The notes under the pieces are model-generated. The model had not been told where the DNA came from, did no database searches, and was given only the letters and a program-made list of their open reading frames with translations. This document shows, one piece after another, positions 61,414 to 64,000 of a stretch of DNA of 64,000 nucleotides (position 1 is the stretch's first letter; each line of letters opens with the position of its first letter). Source of the stretch: Phytophthora sp. 'mugwort' (taxonomy: Eukaryota; Oomycota; Peronosporomycetes; Peronosporales; Peronosporaceae); contig JAUCEF010000001.1 of assembly GCA_033558025.1 (NCBI GenBank), forward strand, positions 3,286,001-3,350,000. The letters run 5' to 3'. The translations under genes and the position numbers were made by a program.

Positions 61414-63021
61414 ATGGCGTTAGGGAGCTCCTCTTCCAGCGGCGAGGACAAGGTGAAGGCGACGGAGAGTGATACGCCATCGGTCTCCTCTTCCTCTGCA
61501 GCATCTTCTGTGTGTGGCGATGCTGTCGCGCCCACCCCCAAGCCCAAGACGGGGCTCGTGGCGACGTACTTTCTGCGATCGATGGACTGGAAGAGCAAAC
61601 GGATTGATACATCGACTGCGACAGCGGATACAAAGCAAAAAGTAGCGAGGCAAACAGAAGAAAGGGAGAATGATGATGTGAAATGGGGAGGGCAGTTAGA
61701 GGGGGAGGAGGATTCTCCTGCGGAGGTGGAGGCGGACCCGGACGCCTTTGCTGCTACGGAGGGCGGGATGCAGGCGCAGGAGGAGATGGGAGAGAGGGCA
61801 AACAGAGCTGCCGAGAAGAAAGAGTTTGAGGTGAAGTACCAGTGTCTCCCAGATATAGAGGAGCTGACGGACACGGTTGAGGAGGAATCAGCTTGTGGGT
61901 TGGGTGGTCGACGACCGATGCAGTATCTGGACGTGCTGCTACAGACTGATGAGCATGGAATTGGACTGAATGTGGGACCTGAAAGAGTAGATGAAGGAGA
62001 GAAACACGTCCTGATGGTGCAGTCGTTTAGGAGGATGAGTTCGAAGGATGTCGGACCGGCGGAGGCGTGCGGGAAGATTCGGGTGGGGGATATTCTGCAT
62101 GCTGTGGATGGAGAGGATGTGTGCTCGCTTCAGCAGTTGCATGGGAAACTGGCAGGTAGACTGGGGAAAAGGAAAAAGTTTGTGTTGCTGCGTTTCCTGC
62201 GACCAGTGGCAGTGCCAGTAAACCCAGATACGTCTAGAACGTCCTTTTTCGATGGAAGACGTCGACCAGTCGATGCAAGAGAGACAAATTGGTCGGAAGC
62301 TGACGCACTTCTTCATGGCAACCCACAGATCGCGACTCTTGTTAGAAAACTAGCCACCACCAATAGACTTTTGCAGGAGCAGCTCATAGCCAGCCGACTC
62401 AAGCAAGAAGAGCAGAATATCCAGCTGGACCAGCTTCATGCGTTATATGCACGCACACAAGCAGAAGGCCTACCGCTGTTTTCACTCTCCAAGTCTATCC
62501 GCCCGTTTTCGCGCAAGTCTACCTCGGTTGCTGGTGATCGCTTAGAGAAGCCAATTCCTACCAAAATCCAGACTGAAGTGATTGAGGCTGTTAGCGCGGA
62601 GTATGCCCGACTCCAGCAAGAGTTCCAGTTGCAGCATATGCTCGATAAGCAGGAGCTAGAGCGGAAATACGCAGAAAAAGTCGGAAACTTGGAGGAAGCA
62701 ATGACTAAAAAGGTAGAGATGCTGGAAGCTGGATTTCAACACGCACTTCAGCAGTTCGATGATGATCACCAGTGTCCGTGTTGTTGTCAAAGAGCTATCC
62801 CAGAATTCTCGGACATGAGTGGCGATAGCGATGTATCCTTGCAAATTTCTCATACTTTTAGTGAAGATGTTGAGAATACCGGCTCTATCAGATCCGTGGA
62901 ATCTACGGTGCAGCTGAAGGAGGGACAAACAGTACGACAGATCCTAGGCTTCCTGGAGACATATCAGGAGATTAAGCATGCGCGGCAGGAAAACTTCAGA
63001 CACTCAACTCGCTTACAATAG
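61414..63021 (+). CDS. PDZ domain + coiled-coil protein
   Basis: Predicted 535-residue intronless cytosolic protein. N-terminal Ser- and Glu-rich low complexity (about 1-165). A PDZ-like fold spans about 168-265 (YLDVLLQTDEHGIGLNVGPE, GPAEACGKIRVGDILHAVDG, ELLHGKLAG-type helix, RKKFVLLRFLR). Coiled-coil stretches follow (LVRKLATTNRLLQEQLIASR, LQHMLDKQELERKYAEKV), and a CPCCCQRA Cys cluster near 450. Likely a scaffold or adaptor; the ligand is unknown. It lies head-to-head with the PAAF1-like gene 150 bp away. The ATG at 61414 is the first ATG; upstream in-frame codons lack one. Confidence 0.82.
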   Translation: MALGSSSSSGEDKVKATESDTPSVSSSSAASSVCGDAVAPTPKPKTGLVATYFLRSMDWKSKRIDTSTATADTKQKVARQTEERENDDVKWGGQLEGEEDSPAEVEADPDAFAATEGGMQAQEEMGERANRAAEKKEFEVKYQCLPDIEELTDTVEEESACGLGGRRPMQYLDVLLQTDEHGIGLNVGPERVDEGEKHVLMVQSFRRMSSKDVGPAEACGKIRVGDILHAVDGEDVCSLQQLHGKLAGRLGKRKKFVLLRFLRPVAVPVNPDTSRTSFFDGRRRPVDARETNWSEADALLHGNPQIATLVRKLATTNRLLQEQLIASRLKQEEQNIQLDQLHALYARTQAEGLPLFSLSKSIRPFSRKSTSVAGDRLEKPIPTKIQTEVIEAVSAEYARLQQEFQLQHMLDKQELERKYAEKVGNLEEAMTKKVEMLEAGFQHALQQFDDDHQCPCCCQRAIPEFSDMSGDSDVSLQISHTFSEDVENTGSIRSVESTVQLKEGQTVRQILGFLETYQEIKHARQENFRHSTRLQ

Positions 63022-64000
63022 GCACTTCGTCACTCGATGCAAAGGGCGAAATGTAAGCAATTATTAAAACGCGAGGACTTCTATAGACGCAGTATGTTCA
63101 CCGAAACACCCACATTAACTGTGGGAGTTCAAAAGATTCTTGCCATGGTTCTCACTAGCATACAAGATTGAGATGCAACTTCGATTCCTTGGCATTTACT
63201 TTGGATCTCCGATAACTACATTTAAACACCGCGCAGTAAAATGGCAAACAATACCATAAAATCGCCTAGTTTCGCGAGTACGTTGAGGTTTCCAAGGGTC
63301 ATTTACGGGTTAAAGTGGTTACTACCTTGCTGCAACGCTCTCGTCTTTATTATACTAGGTGTCCACCAAACGTTGTTGGAAAGGGGCTGTCCATAATGTG
63401 CAGAGCGCATCAAGAACTCGCCCCCCCCCCGCCCATATGAAGAGCGTCTATGGTGTCTAGCGGCACGGGTCTCCTAGAGTACCAGAATGCGAGTGTGATG
63501 AACCCGCAGAGCCATGCTATCAGGATCCATTAACCAGAGTTGCCTGTGACGGAGCTTCTCAATCTACTGTAAAACCTGGGATTGTGCCCAATCCCTCTAA
63601 TGATGCCCCACCACCCCAAGGTTGGATAAATGTAGTGCCCCACTCTATTTATATTTTTTAGAATTTTCAGAATTGTCAGATCGGGGCCAGCATAAATTAA
63701 TTGCCATTGGCGAGTTGCTACAGTAGGTCAACATCAAGTGGCGACGCCAGTCGAGCTTAGGGAGCAACTTTTCACCTTTCATTGCCAATTTGGAGTCGTG
63801 CTGATAACACCCAAGTTCATGGTGGAAAGAAGCTGTCTGTAGTCCAAGAACTGGAGGCTTCGAGCGTCCGGTTATGAAGAAGCATAAGCTCGACAGGAAG
63901 ACATCGAGCACGTGCAGCAGGTGACCAAGGAGTACAATACAACATTTAGTACTCGAACATTTACAACATGAAAGAGACTGCTTTGTTCATTTTTCACAAT
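63022..64000. other. no recognisable gene; transposon-like flank
   Basis: 3' flank of the PDZ gene. A C run at 63421-63430. Minus frame 63645-63911 contains SPMAIN and HHELGCYQHDS, which faintly recall mariner-type transposases, but the match is too weak to call. Confidence 0.4.

Noticed and set aside
63645..63911. Weak mariner-like words (SPMAIN, HHELGCYQHDS)
   Set aside because: Only isolated words match; catalytic spacing is not recognisable.
1..64000. CRISPR arrays, operons, bacterial-type promoters
   Set aside because: The sequence is eukaryotic; no regularly spaced repeats of that kind are seen.

Overview
The window looks like a transposon-rich stretch of an oomycete nuclear genome, most likely Phytophthora or a close relative. 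Four things support this. Genes are compact, with no introns or a few of 65-90 bp. Several genes have the oomycete Inr plus FPR core promoter (TCAYTYY followed by a CAAWTT-like block) about 55-85 bp before the start codon. The transposon set (piggyBac, pogo-like, PIF/Harbinger, hAT-like, Copia, and Gypsy with two RNase H domains) is typical of Phytophthora. The host proteins have eukaryotic domain sets. All family calls are from reading the translations; no database search was run.

Region by region. 1-9.3 kb is transposon debris: an integrase fragment, a broken pogo-like transposase, and a roughly 6 kb piggyBac-type element bounded by TTAA and short inverted termini. That element holds a broken transposase, a broken DOT1-like methyltransferase, and a head-to-head remnant of a second set of transposase 5' exons. 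9.3-11.7 kb has no recognisable gene. 11.7-22.8 kb is a local family of PX plus RING-H2 proteins: three intact genes (one on minus, two on plus) and one pseudogene, split by a dead PIF/Harbinger copy and a degenerate SAP-like gene. 23.4-23.7 kb holds a small secreted Cys-rich protein.

25.6-41.2 kb is a nest. A degenerate hAT-like transposase gene is split by a Gypsy retroelement of about 14.0 kb with 1.64 kb LTRs (26297-27941 and 38695-40334). The LTRs are about 99% identical, yet gag and pol are broken in many places. Pol carries a second, archaeal-type RNase H, and a degenerate coiled-coil reading frame lies antisense between pol and the 3' LTR. The element is extremely rich in GATC.

42.5-46.2 kb holds a divergent pair: a membrane-anchored atypical kinase (three exons, minus) and a WDTC1-like WD40-TPR protein (plus). 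47.4-52 kb is a decayed Copia element on minus. 52.4-63.0 kb is a run of ordinary host genes: a CotH-domain membrane protein, an F-box/C2H2 protein, a TPT/SLC35-type transporter, a four-exon PAAF1-like proteasome factor, and a divergently arranged PDZ/coiled-coil protein. Two of these gene products (WDTC1-like and F-box) suggest ubiquitin-ligase substrate selection, the RING family suggests ligase activity on endosomal membranes, and PAAF1 acts on the proteasome. The link is thematic and gives no evidence of co-regulation.
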